Below, piece by piece: positions 1-8,070 of a DNA stretch of 64,000 nt. Every line of letters begins with the position of its first letter. Positions within the stretch are counted from its first letter, which is position 1. Under the pieces are notes generated by a model. It saw nothing but the letters and a program-made list of their open reading frames with translations. It did not search any database and was not told the DNA's origin. A program made the position numbers and the translations under genes. The stretch is from NCBI GenBank assembly GCA_963699305.1, contig OY969431.1, positions 186,001-250,000 on the forward strand, given 5' to 3'. This stretch comes from JBGQAS01 sp963699305 (GTDB lineage Bacteria; Chloroflexota; Anaerolineae; Anaerolineales; Anaerolineaceae).

Positions 1-24
1 TAAGGGGGATACTTCAGCGAAAAA

Positions 25-44
25 AACCCGGTGGAAACCGGGTT
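25..44 (-). terminator. Rho-independent terminator of the lipoprotein gene
   Basis: An 8-bp perfect stem (25-32 with 37-44) with a GGAA loop. Read on the minus strand it is followed by a run of T. It lies just past the stop codon of the minus-strand lipoprotein gene. Confidence 0.8.
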
Positions 45-55
45 ATAAAGAGTTT

Positions 56-1471
56 TTATCTTGGTACATCGCAAATGGGTGAGGTCAGCTCGGTGATCAG
101 GAGTTCATCATGTTTATTCAAGTCGTAGAGTGTGATCTGCGTCTTTACATTTTCCTTGATCCAAGGTCCTGGACATATCAGGACATTTTCAACATTCAGT
201 TGTTTCTCGCAGCTCCAGATCCTGTCACCAATATAAACGACATACGAACCTTTAATCGGTTGGGTGAAGCTAAATGTCATGACCGTTAATTTTGGATTGA
301 CGCAATCAAAGCGCACCTTCTCGATCATGTCGCCGAAAGGAGTTGTCAAAGAGGAGCATTTCCCCGTGAAATCGGTTTTAAAAATTCCTGCATCCGAGGA
401 TATCTGTAAATCGCCATTGCCGAGAATAACTTTCCAATAGTATTGTTTGCAATCATTTAGATAGCTAAGGTCCGTTAAGAATTCAGTGGAATCCGTATGG
501 GTATGGCTGTTGATCGCAACGTTAGTGCTGATGGTGTATTCCGAAAAATCCGGATATGCAGAAACGAGAAAATTATATTGATCCGGTATACAATCCGGAA
601 GGGTGTTCATCCAAAGAAAAAGAGGGGATGATGATGTAACAATATCATTTTGAGCAGGAAACACAAGTTGGGGTGCCGTTAATTGGTTGGGATTACATAC
701 CGCCTTTTTGGGACAACTGCCGGTTGCGTCTGTCCAGAATTGATTGATCACAGAGGGTTCGCGGCTGGAATCGTTTTGGGCAGTCACCCTCCAGTAATAG
801 GAGTGGCAGTCTTCCAGATAGGGCAGGGTAGTTTCAAAACTTGGCAGGCTGGTAACGCCGGATATAAGCGAAGTTTTAAAATCAGGTTGTTCGGAGACTT
901 CAAAGCGGTAACTCACATCGGAGCATTCCGGTCTCCCGGGTTGCCATGTAAGCTGCGGACTGATGGTGTTAACAGTGGTGCCCAGGGAAGGTGTACTTAA
1001 CAATGGAGCATTGAGATTTCCAGCACAGTTCGGTAACAACGGGCAATTCCCCGTGAAATCAGTTTGAAACGTGGTGACAATGGAGGGTTTTTGACTATCC
1101 AATGTATTGGCGCTGACTTTCCAATAATATCGGCTGCAATCTTGCAAAGCATCCAGTGACGGGGAGTATTGTGTGCCGGGGAGATTGTATTCCGAGATTA
1201 CAACCGATTCCTCTTTAAAAGCGGGATCGGTCCCCACGATTACGTGGAAGATACCCGCCGTGCAATTTGAGTCAGGAGAAAAATCCCAGGAAAATTGCGG
1301 ACGGGCAACATCCACAATTTCGTCCAGAGAAGGTTTAAGATTAATGGGCGCTGTTGATTCATCCGCGCTGCATAATGTGGAGGTGGTGGTTTTTATTTCA
1401 TCACCCCCTAAGCCGCATGCGGATAATAGACAGGCGATTAAAATCGACAGGAGCGCAGTGCGCTTTAACAT
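56..1471 (-). CDS. Lipoprotein with three fibronectin-III-like repeats
   Basis: A predicted secreted lipoprotein of about 471 residues. The N-terminus is a lipoprotein signal peptide ending in LLSAC, so the mature protein should be lipid-anchored outside the membrane. Three repeats of roughly 105 residues follow. Each carries a beta-sandwich-like pattern ending in a Cys followed shortly by YYWKV or YYWRV, then F-x-T-D-x-T-G-x-C. The paired cysteines suggest disulfides. A unique C-terminal part of about 100 residues has its own Cys pairs. Two adjacent ATGs are possible; the second (1471) has better spacing from a GGGAGG sequence. No enzymatic motif is visible, and a binding or surface-display role is only inference. 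Confidence 0.8.
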   Translation of the reverse strand: MLKRTALLSILIACLLSACGLGGDEIKTTTSTLCSADESTAPINLKPSLDEIVDVARPQFSWDFSPDSNCTAGIFHVIVGTDPAFKEESVVISEYNLPGTQYSPSLDALQDCSRYYWKVSANTLDSQKPSIVTTFQTDFTGNCPLLPNCAGNLNAPLLSTPSLGTTVNTISPQLTWQPGRPECSDVSYRFEVSEQPDFKTSLISGVTSLPSFETTLPYLEDCHSYYWRVTAQNDSSREPSVINQFWTDATGSCPKKAVCNPNQLTAPQLVFPAQNDIVTSSSPLFLWMNTLPDCIPDQYNFLVSAYPDFSEYTISTNVAINSHTHTDSTEFLTDLSYLNDCKQYYWKVILGNGDLQISSDAGIFKTDFTGKCSSLTTPFGDMIEKVRFDCVNPKLTVMTFSFTQPIKGSYVVYIGDRIWSCEKQLNVENVLICPGPWIKENVKTQITLYDLNKHDELLITELTSPICDVPR

Positions 1472-1541
1472 CATCCCCTCCCGAGGATTATTATTTTTAT
1501 TGTATCAAAGGACGCCCATGCTGACAACAAACCTTACAAAT

Positions 1542-1569
1542 TTGACAACTGCAGAAAAATCGGTATACT
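1542..1569 (+). promoter_or_regulatory. Sigma70-type promoter of the flavin transporter operon
   Basis: The -35 element TTGACA (1542-1547) and -10 element TATACT (1564-1569) are separated by 16 bp. The predicted start near 1576 lies a few bases before the riboswitch, as expected for its promoter. Confidence 0.75.
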
Positions 1570-1582
1570 TGGATGGAAATAG

Positions 1583-1690
1583 CCTTCAGGGCAGGGTGTA
1601 ATCCCCGACCGGTGGTATAACCCACGAGCGTAAGCATGACCTGGTGAAATTCCAGGGTCGACGGTACAGTCCGGATGCAAGAAGGTGACT
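1583..1690 (+). promoter_or_regulatory. FMN riboswitch (RFN element)
   Basis: The hallmark conserved blocks of the RFN element occur in order: GGGCAGGGTG, CCCCGACCGGTGGTATAACC, CACGAGC, GGTGAAATTCC, GGTCGACGGTACAGTCCGG and ATGCAAGAAGG. This aptamer binds FMN and normally shuts off riboflavin synthesis or uptake genes. Here it precedes an ABC transporter operon, and a strong intrinsic terminator follows about 25 nt later, so control is probably by transcription termination, possibly also by hiding the ribosome binding site. Confidence 0.95.
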
Positions 1691-1712
1691 TTATTTGGAA
1701 CACACTTGTATC

Positions 1713-1747
1713 AAATTACCCTGAAGGTCTTTTCAGGGTAATTTTTT
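1713..1747 (+). terminator. Riboswitch expression-platform terminator
   Basis: A perfect 13-bp stem (1713-1725 with 1732-1744), loop GGTCTT, merges into a T tract running directly to the ATG at 1748. The only Shine-Dalgarno-like sequence upstream of that ATG (AGGG, 1735-1738) lies in the 3' arm of this hairpin. The same structure could therefore stop transcription and block translation when FMN is bound. Confidence 0.9.
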
Positions 1748-2560
1748 ATGAAGGATACACTTCAAAAACCTTTTTTCCGAATGATCGCTAAATGGATCAA
1801 TCGCCATCGCCTGGCAATGATCCTTTTGATCATCGGGTTGACGATCTTGATATGGCAATCGTTGGTTTGGATTTTCCAATTTCCAGCTTTCATTCTGCCT
1901 GCTCCCTGGGCGGTTCTACTCCGGTTTGGCAGAGCACTCACCGATAATACATTGATTCCCCATGCAGCATTTACATTGCTGGAAGTGCTGCTTGGGTTAG
2001 CCATCGGTGTCTTTTTTGCCATCCTGATCGGTTACCCAATTGCCAAATCCCGCATGTTCGAAAAACTTGCTTCTCCGTTCCTGGTCGCCAGCCAGGCAAT
2101 CCCGGTGGTGGCGATTGCCCCGTTGCTGGTCATCTGGTTTGGACCCGGATTGCTTTCCAAGATCCTGATTTGCTCTCTGATCGTTTTCTTCCCGGTATTG
2201 GTTAACACGGTTGTTGGGCTGCGCGCAGTCTCTGAAAACCTGCGTGATGTGATGCGTTCAATGAATGCCACACCCCGCCAAATGTTGCGGTACCTGGAAA
2301 TTCCGGGTGCCATGCCAGTTTTCCTGGGTGGCATGCGAATAGGCGCAACGTTATCTGTGGTGGGTGCTGTTGTGGGGGAATTTGTTGGATCCGACAGGGG
2401 GTTGGGATTTCTAATCAATATTGCCAGGGGACAGTACGACACTGCCCTGGTCTTTGTTTCCATTATTACTCTGGTGCTGCTTGCATTAATACTCTATGGG
2501 CTGGTGGTTTGGCTGGAACGTCGATTATTAAGCTGGCAGCACAGTCATGAAAAAGGATGA
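1748..2560 (+). CDS. ribX: Flavin ABC transporter permease (RibX-type)
   Basis: A 270-residue inner-membrane permease of the SsuC/TauC/ThiX type (BPD_transp_1 fold), with about six hydrophobic segments and the cytoplasmic coupling loop around residues 155-200 (RAVSENLRDVMRSMNAT, then IPGAMPVFLGGMRIG). Family members carry nitrate, sulfonates, taurine or thiamine precursors. The FMN riboswitch in front and the RibXY systems described for Chloroflexi point to riboflavin. The ATG follows the T tract of the terminator with no separate spacer, which is unusual. The binding-protein gene starts 3 bp after the stop. Confidence 0.85.
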   Translation: MKDTLQKPFFRMIAKWINRHRLAMILLIIGLTILIWQSLVWIFQFPAFILPAPWAVLLRFGRALTDNTLIPHAAFTLLEVLLGLAIGVFFAILIGYPIAKSRMFEKLASPFLVASQAIPVVAIAPLLVIWFGPGLLSKILICSLIVFFPVLVNTVVGLRAVSENLRDVMRSMNATPRQMLRYLEIPGAMPVFLGGMRIGATLSVVGAVVGEFVGSDRGLGFLINIARGQYDTALVFVSIITLVLLALILYGLVVWLERRLLSWQHSHEKG

Positions 2561-2563
2561 AAG

Positions 2564-3520
2564 ATGAAAAAAATGATTCTTGTCACTGTTTCACTATTGC
2601 TCGTAGGTGCTGGGTGTACGACACGATCCATGACCGATATCCGCCTGCCAGTCGGATACATACCCAATGTCCAGTTTGCCCCATTGTATGTGGCGATGGA
2701 CAAGGGATTTTATTCCGATCAAGGGCTCAACGTTCAACTGGACTACAGCACCGAAATCGATAGCATGGCTCTGCTTGGAGCGAATCAAATCCAATTTGCC
2801 ATCGTTTCCGGTGAACAAGTATTGCTGGGCAGGTCACAGGGATTACCGGTGAGCTACGTTTTGGCATGGTATCAGGAATACCCGGTAGCCATCGCCTCGC
2901 TGGCAGAAAATAATATCCTCGTGCCACAGGATCTACAAGGGAAGAAGATTGGAACACCGATCTTATCGGGTGCCAGCTACATCGGATTGGAAGCCATCCT
3001 ACATGCTGGTGGATTACTCGATAAAGATGTGTCTCTGGACACCATTGGATTCACCCAGGTGGAATCCTTGGTGACTGGACTGGAGGATGCAGTCGTTGTG
3101 TATGCTGCCAACGAACCCATCCAATTGAAGGAGAGGGGATATTCCGTGAATGTTCTGAAGGTATCCGATTACATTGAATTAGTAGGGAATGGGCTGGTTA
3201 CTAATGAAGAAACCATCCATTCCAGCCCAGATTTGGTCCGCCAAATGGTTGCTGCAACGCTTCAGGGGATTCATTACTCAATAGAACACCCCGAGGAAGC
3301 GTATCAAATTTGCTTAAAGTATGTTGAAAACCTCAAGGCTGATGATCCAATCCAGATGCAAATATTGAACACGTCGATGGATATGTGGAAGGCTGATATG
3401 TTGGGTTATTCCAACCCTCAGGCTTGGGAAAATATGCAGAATATCCTTCTACAGATGGGTTTACTGCAAACCAGGTTGGATTTGACCGATGCTTATTCCA
3501 ATTCTTTTCTACCCAAGTAA
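2564..3520 (+). CDS. ribY: Flavin ABC transporter substrate-binding lipoprotein (RibY-type)
   Basis: A 318-residue periplasmic-type binding protein of the NMT1/THI5-like family. Lipobox LVGAGC puts the lipidated Cys at residue 18. The mature start (IRLPVGYIPNVQFAPLYVA) and the pattern DKGFYSDQGLNVQLDYS are typical of ThiY/SsuA-like proteins that bind aromatic heterocycles. From the upstream FMN riboswitch I infer riboflavin or a close precursor as ligand. It sits between permease and ATPase genes with near-zero spacing, as in one operon. Confidence 0.85.
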   Translation: MKKMILVTVSLLLVGAGCTTRSMTDIRLPVGYIPNVQFAPLYVAMDKGFYSDQGLNVQLDYSTEIDSMALLGANQIQFAIVSGEQVLLGRSQGLPVSYVLAWYQEYPVAIASLAENNILVPQDLQGKKIGTPILSGASYIGLEAILHAGGLLDKDVSLDTIGFTQVESLVTGLEDAVVVYAANEPIQLKERGYSVNVLKVSDYIELVGNGLVTNEETIHSSPDLVRQMVAATLQGIHYSIEHPEEAYQICLKYVENLKADDPIQMQILNTSMDMWKADMLGYSNPQAWENMQNILLQMGLLQTRLDLTDAYSNSFLPK

Positions 3521-4279
3521 ATGAAAGACACGCGTCAGCCTTTTATCCACATCAGCCATCTGGATGTGACATTCTCCGGGAAAACCGGAAAATTGGTTGC
3601 CCTGAATGATTTGAATTTTAATGTTGCGGTGAGGGAATTCGTGTGCGTTCTGGGACCTTCAGGATGTGGGAAGACCACACTTCTACGTGCCATTGCAGGA
3701 TTGATTAAACCCAGCCGGGGAAAGATACTCTTTGAAGGGATGCAGACACGTCCACGTGTGGGCTTGGTTTTCCAGCAGGCAAACTTGATGCCATGGAGAA
3801 CAGTGATTGCCAATATTACCCTGCCCTTGGAATTGCAAGGTATCCCAGTTGAGCAAGCTGAGGAAAAAGCTCGAAGTTGGATCTGTGAAGTGGGTTTGGA
3901 AGGATTTGAGCATGCATGGCCGCGCGATCTCTCCGGCGGCATGGCGCAGCGTGTTGCAATTGCGCGGGCATTTATTCAAGATCCAGATTTCCTATTGTTG
4001 GATGAACCTTTTGGAGCACTGGATGCTTTGACCCGTGAACGGATGGGAGGGGAGTTGTTGAATATCTGGCAGCATCAGCAGAAAACGGTTGTGATGGTCA
4101 CGCACTCGATAGCCGAAGCGCTGATGCTTTCGGATAGGGTTATCGTTCTTACCAGTCGTCCGGGGCACGTATGCCTGGATCTTCCGGTGGAATTCAAGAG
4201 ACCGCGCAAGGAAGAACTGCGCTATACTGCCAAATTTGGTGAGATGGCGCACAGGTTAAGAGCAGCGATCGAAATCTGA
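3521..4279 (+). CDS. Flavin ABC transporter ATP-binding protein
   Basis: A 252-residue ATPase of the SsuB/TauB/ThiZ type. Visible motifs: Walker A GPSGCGKTT (about residues 45-53), Q loop VFQQANLMPW, signature LSGGMAQRVAIARA, Walker B LLLDEPFGALD and the switch His in VMVTHS. It completes the permease/binding-protein pair. The ATG immediately follows the TAA of the binding-protein gene with no intergenic base, so translational coupling is likely. Confidence 0.9.
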   Translation: MKDTRQPFIHISHLDVTFSGKTGKLVALNDLNFNVAVREFVCVLGPSGCGKTTLLRAIAGLIKPSRGKILFEGMQTRPRVGLVFQQANLMPWRTVIANITLPLELQGIPVEQAEEKARSWICEVGLEGFEHAWPRDLSGGMAQRVAIARAFIQDPDFLLLDEPFGALDALTRERMGGELLNIWQHQQKTVVMVTHSIAEALMLSDRVIVLTSRPGHVCLDLPVEFKRPRKEELRYTAKFGEMAHRLRAAIEI

Positions 4280-4301
4280 GAAATACCCAAAGTTCCACAA
4301 C

Positions 4302-5328
4302 TTACATCCGGGGCAAATCCAACAGGAGCACTTCCATTTCAAGTAAAAGATTTGTGTTATTCAACCGATCAAGGCTTTTTTCCAATCCGGTGATCCTCCG
4401 GGTTGCGTCCCCGGCTTCCATTTTGGATGCTAGCACATTGATCTTCTCGCGATAATCGATATTGATGAGGGGTGCAGTTGAGCCACTGGCGACATGCAGC
4501 ACATCGCGCCAGGTAAGGATCCAGTGTTGAAGCATCTCGCGTAATTCATTCCTCATCCGTTCCCGATCTTCGCGCTTATTTCCACGGGGTTTGGTCTTCT
4601 CTTCCGCAAATTTCAAAGCGTTCCCTTCGGGTGGAATGATGTAGAGACCAAAAATTCTCCAATATTTCCTTGCGTTTTTCCAGTAATCCGTCTTCCTTTA
4701 AGAATCGAATTGCTGTCCCGGGTTTTCCTCCGGAAATATGCGACAGAAAATCAGCTTGGTCGGGTGCCACCTTCTCACGTGTTTCAAGTTCTTTGCATAG
4801 TGATTGGATCGCCATCGGCCGCAGACGGAGCACTTCGCAGCGGGAGGAGATGGTTGGCAGAAGAGTCTCAACCGAATCGGCTGTAAGGAGCAGGATTGCT
4901 TTATCGGGAGCTTCTTCCAGGGTTTTTAATAGGGCATTTTGTGCATTAACGTTAGCATTTTCAAATTGGATAAGCAAACCGATCCGGTAGTGCGACTCGT
5001 ACGGGGAAAGATTCAGTTTGTATTCCAGTTCCCTGATTTGATCGATGATGATCTCGGTACGGTCCTCGGGTTTCATGATCACCAGGAGATCAGGTTGCTG
5101 CATGCGTTCGATCTGCTTGCAGATCCGGCACTGACCGCAGGGTTCTCCCGGAGCTTTGGGGGAAGCACAGTTGAGTGCCTGGGCAAATCGCAGCGCTAAC
5201 GTTCGGCGTCCGGTGCCTGGCGTTCCAGTAAAAAGATAGGCATGACGTACGTCATTGTTAACAATATGGCGTTTCAACAATTCTGTTGCCCATTCATGCC
5301 CGATGATATCCCAAGTCATGGAGTCCAT
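4302..5328 (-). CDS. holB: DNA polymerase III delta' subunit, frame-broken
   Basis: A clamp-loader subunit that helps load the sliding clamp during replication. The first part (5328 to about 4640) has the AAA+ fold: a degenerate P-loop GTPGTGRRT with Arg in place of the usual Lys, a four-Cys zinc module (NC..., then CGQCRIC), NALLKTLEEAP and the SRC motif (TISSRCEVLRLRP). The C-terminal part continues in another frame from about 4640 to 4302 (PPEGNALKFAEEK onward). One missing base near 4632-4652 explains the break. Replication genes are essential, so I regard this as a sequence error rather than a dead gene. Bactofilin lies upstream on the same strand. Confidence 0.85.
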
Positions 5329-5349
5329 TGTAGCATACCGAATGAAAAT

Positions 5350-5375
5350 AAAAAAAAGACTGGCATATGCCAGTC
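5350..5375 (-). terminator. Intrinsic terminator after the bactofilin gene
   Basis: An 18-base perfect palindrome at 5358-5375 (core TGGCATATGCCA). On the minus strand it is followed by eight T. It sits 20 bp past the bactofilin stop and before holB. Confidence 0.85.
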
Positions 5376-5394
5376 TACGGAGCGTAGGTTTTAT

Positions 5395-5880
5395 TTATTT
5401 TTTCCTGGATGTCTTCTTTGTTTCCTTGACGGGAATGGGGACTGTTTGTTCTTCCGCCAATTCTTTAGTCCCATTTCCAGTGATTTCTTGTGCACTTTCC
5501 AGACCCAACTCGAGATGTTCCTCCATGCGCACTTGACCACGCAGGAAGGCACCTTCCTCGGTGGCAAAGGCTGTGACCACCACATCACCCCATACACGTC
5601 CAGTGCTGCGGATCTCCAGCTTTTCAGCAGTAATGTTTCCCTTCACCAAACCTGCGACAATGACGTTATTCGCTCTCAAATTTTGGCAGGTCACTTTTCC
5701 GGTCTCTCCAATGACCAATAATCCTTTCAGCAGCACATCGCCTTCAAAGTTTCCTTCGATACGAATGCCACCGGATCCGCGCAGTGACCCGGTCCAGTTA
5801 ATACCAGGACCCAGCACGGACGTGACCCGTTCGATGGGTTGGGTTATTTGGGATGGTTGTTCAGGTGTTTTTCGGAACAT
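5395..5880 (-). CDS. Bactofilin-family polymer-forming protein
   Basis: A 161-residue protein of the bactofilin (DUF583) family. Bactofilins form nucleotide-free filaments by stacking right-handed beta-helical domains and help in cell shape or wall localisation. The central region (about residues 25-115) shows the short-period pattern: GINWTGSLRGSGGIRIEGNF, then EGDVLLKG and related turns. N- and C-terminal tails are polar and low in complexity, as is usual; the C-terminus is Lys-rich. A terminator follows. Confidence 0.85.
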   Translation of the reverse strand: MFRKTPEQPSQITQPIERVTSVLGPGINWTGSLRGSGGIRIEGNFEGDVLLKGLLVIGETGKVTCQNLRANNVIVAGLVKGNITAEKLEIRSTGRVWGDVVVTAFATEEGAFLRGQVRMEEHLELGLESAQEITGNGTKELAEEQTVPIPVKETKKTSRKK

Positions 5881-5945
5881 GGTTCAACCTTACATGTGAG
5901 TCCATTGTACTGTAAATCAACGATAATCGCCTGTTCGCTAAATAC

Positions 5946-6542
5946 TCATGGTTTCGAAATGTGGATAAAAAAGCGCCAGGGTTTACTGAACCAGGGTTCA
6001 GGGACGGTTCCCATGCCAACTCGGGGGCTGGTTGAAATGGAGGATGGATCAATGTCCATTCCTTCTTCAATCCAGAGTCCCGAGGTGGGAGTGCAAAGGT
6101 TCGTCCCGTTTTGTTGACCATCAATCGAAAATGCCTGGCAGATCTTGGCAGGACCGTTGCACCATTCGGGTTCGGCGCGATGTTTCCTGTTTTGCGCAAT
6201 TACCTTCAATCCTTCAAGGGGCTCAACACTCCGGATAAGCACGGCTGCAGGGAATCCTACAGGACCTGTCACGCAATTGAGCAGCCAGTGCATACCATAC
6301 GTGAAATACACATAGGCAATGCCTGCCGCACCGTACATGACGCTAGTCCGAGCTGTTTTTCCTACATGCGCGTGACACGCCAGGTCTTCTTCACCGCGGT
6401 ATGCTTCCGTTTCGGTGATAATACCGCTTATCTGGATATTGTCTATCCTGCGGATCAATTTTTTTCCTAGCAACTGGGGAGCAACGCGTAAAACGTCACG
6501 CTCATAAAAGGATGCCGGGAGTACCCGGTTATTTCTTTCCAT
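5946..6542 (-). CDS. mpg: 3-methyladenine DNA glycosylase (AAG/MPG family)
   Basis: A 198-residue base-excision repair enzyme that removes alkylated purines. Motifs of the AAG fold are clear: LLGKKLIRR near the start, the catalytic region ITETEAYRGEEDLACHA (Glu in TEAY), the YVYFTYGMHWLLN strand, AVLIRSVEPLEG and NGPAKICQAFSID. The length matches the family. Its first 14 bases overlap the end of the upstream epimerase gene, suggesting translational coupling. Confidence 0.92.
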   Translation of the reverse strand: MERNNRVLPASFYERDVLRVAPQLLGKKLIRRIDNIQISGIITETEAYRGEEDLACHAHVGKTARTSVMYGAAGIAYVYFTYGMHWLLNCVTGPVGFPAAVLIRSVEPLEGLKVIAQNRKHRAEPEWCNGPAKICQAFSIDGQQNGTNLCTPTSGLWIEEGMDIDPSSISTSPRVGMGTVPEPWFSKPWRFFIHISKP

Positions 6543-7473
6543 TCAATTTTTGGGAAAGGTGCGTATCTTTTTCCAGAGTTAATCGCAACCCATCACCGAG
6601 TGATGTGCGGGGAGCGTAATTCAATTTCTGTTTGGCAAGTGTGAGATCGGCACACAAACGCGCTGGACCGCCATCGTTGCGCGGGTTGTAGACCACTTCC
6701 GGGTGACCTCCTGTGATCTCCATGGCTATCTGGATGATATCCCGCACGCTTGTTTCCTTCCCCGACCCTACATTGATGATCCGGTTATTTACACCTTCTG
6801 CGGTCGAAGAAGATACGAGGGCATTCACGACATCATCGAGGTAAATATAATCGCGTGTTTGTTTGCCATCTCCGTGAACAACGATGGTGCCATTTTGGAT
6901 GGCGTTACGCAGGCAGGAGGGGATTACCGGTGCGTGCAGTACGGGTATCCGTTGCCCGGGACCATATGCATTGAATATCCGCAGGCAGACGGTTTCCATT
7001 CCCCATAATGAGCCAATCGTGCGGACATAATATTCTGCAGAGAGTTTTGAAACGGCATATGGAGAGCGCGGATGAGGTTCAGCGTTTTCCACAACGGGTT
7101 GTGCGACTTGATCGCCATATACCGCGCCGGAAGATGCCAGGATTACCCGATGGACACCAACATCGCGCATGGCTTCCATCAGGTTAACCGTCCCCATGAC
7201 ATTGACTGCAGTATACTCACTGGGATATAACACCGATTCCGAAACAGATACTCGCGCCGCCAGATGATACACGCAGTCGATTTCACGCAGCAAGTTCCAA
7301 AGAATGGTTTTATCCCGTACATCCCCCTTGGTGAATCGGACTTCCTTTACCAATATGCCTGCATCACCTGCAGAAAGATCGTCGAGCCCAAAGACAACAT
7401 GACCGTCTTTCACAAGACGGTTGGCTAAGGCTGAACCCAGGAAACCTGCTGCTCCGGTGATTAAATATCTCAT
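6529..7473 (-). CDS. NAD-dependent epimerase/dehydratase (UDP-glucose 4-epimerase-like)
   Basis: A 314-residue extended short-chain dehydrogenase. The Rossmann motif GAAGFLGSALA sits at the N-terminus, and the catalytic YAVSK (Tyr-x-x-x-Lys) near residue 150, following SSGAVYGD. GDGKQTRDYIYLDDV and the C-terminal pattern match UDP-sugar epimerases such as GalE. The start at 7473 (MRYLITG) puts the Rossmann fold at residue 2; a longer frame would add an unrelated 26-residue leader. The precise sugar nucleotide cannot be told. It overlaps the DNA glycosylase gene and diverges from the acetyltransferase. Confidence 0.88.
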   Translation of the reverse strand: MRYLITGAAGFLGSALANRLVKDGHVVFGLDDLSAGDAGILVKEVRFTKGDVRDKTILWNLLREIDCVYHLAARVSVSESVLYPSEYTAVNVMGTVNLMEAMRDVGVHRVILASSGAVYGDQVAQPVVENAEPHPRSPYAVSKLSAEYYVRTIGSLWGMETVCLRIFNAYGPGQRIPVLHAPVIPSCLRNAIQNGTIVVHGDGKQTRDYIYLDDVVNALVSSSTAEGVNNRIINVGSGKETSVRDIIQIAMEITGGHPEVVYNPRNDGGPARLCADLTLAKQKLNYAPRTSLGDGLRLTLEKDTHLSQKLNGKK

Positions 7474-7526
7474 GGAAGGTCCATATGTGGGTAAAATTAT
7501 AGCATAATACGTATGGAGTGATTTTT

Positions 7527-8030
7527 GTGACCGCAAAATCAGAAAAACCATCCTTCATCATCCGCGAAACATCTCCCACTGATATGAGATGGATCAAAAC
7601 CCTCATTGAAGAGCGCTGGGGAGCCCAGACCATTGTTGTTCACAATACGGTTTATTTCCCCTATCTTTTCCCCGGATTCATCGCAATCGCAGAAGAACAC
7701 AACCTTGGATTGATAACGTATAGAATTTCGGGCAGTGCATGCGAGATCATCACGTTGAATAGTCTCGAAGAAAAAGTTGGCATAGGAAGCAGCCTTGTTG
7801 AGGCTGTCCGCGCCAAAGCACACCAAAGAGGTTGCAAGCGGTTATGGCTTATCACCACGAATGACAACCTGCGTGCCCAGGACTTTTATAAAAAACGCGG
7901 ATTCAACGTGAAAGCGCTTCATGTGGGGGCTGTGGATGTAGCGCGGAAAATTAAACCGCAAATTCCTTTGGTGGGTGAAAACGGCATACCCATTCATGAT
8001 GAGATCGAAATGGAGCTTAATCTGGATTAG
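7527..8030 (+). CDS. GNAT-family N-acetyltransferase
   Basis: A protein of about 167 residues with the GNAT fold. The acetyl-CoA-binding region reads VGIGSSLVEAVRAKAHQRGCKRLWLITTNDN, followed by AQDFYKKRGFN, the usual C-terminal signature. A GTG at 7527 is preferred because GGAG (7515-7518) lies 8 bases upstream. The substrate is unknown. Acidic, polar C-terminus; divergent from the epimerase across a short AT-rich gap that must hold both promoters. Confidence 0.85.
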   Translation: MTAKSEKPSFIIRETSPTDMRWIKTLIEERWGAQTIVVHNTVYFPYLFPGFIAIAEEHNLGLITYRISGSACEIITLNSLEEKVGIGSSLVEAVRAKAHQRGCKRLWLITTNDNLRAQDFYKKRGFNVKALHVGAVDVARKIKPQIPLVGENGIPIHDEIEMELNLD

Positions 8031-8070
8031 AATATGGACTAAACTTGTCTGAAATGGAAATCCTGACATT

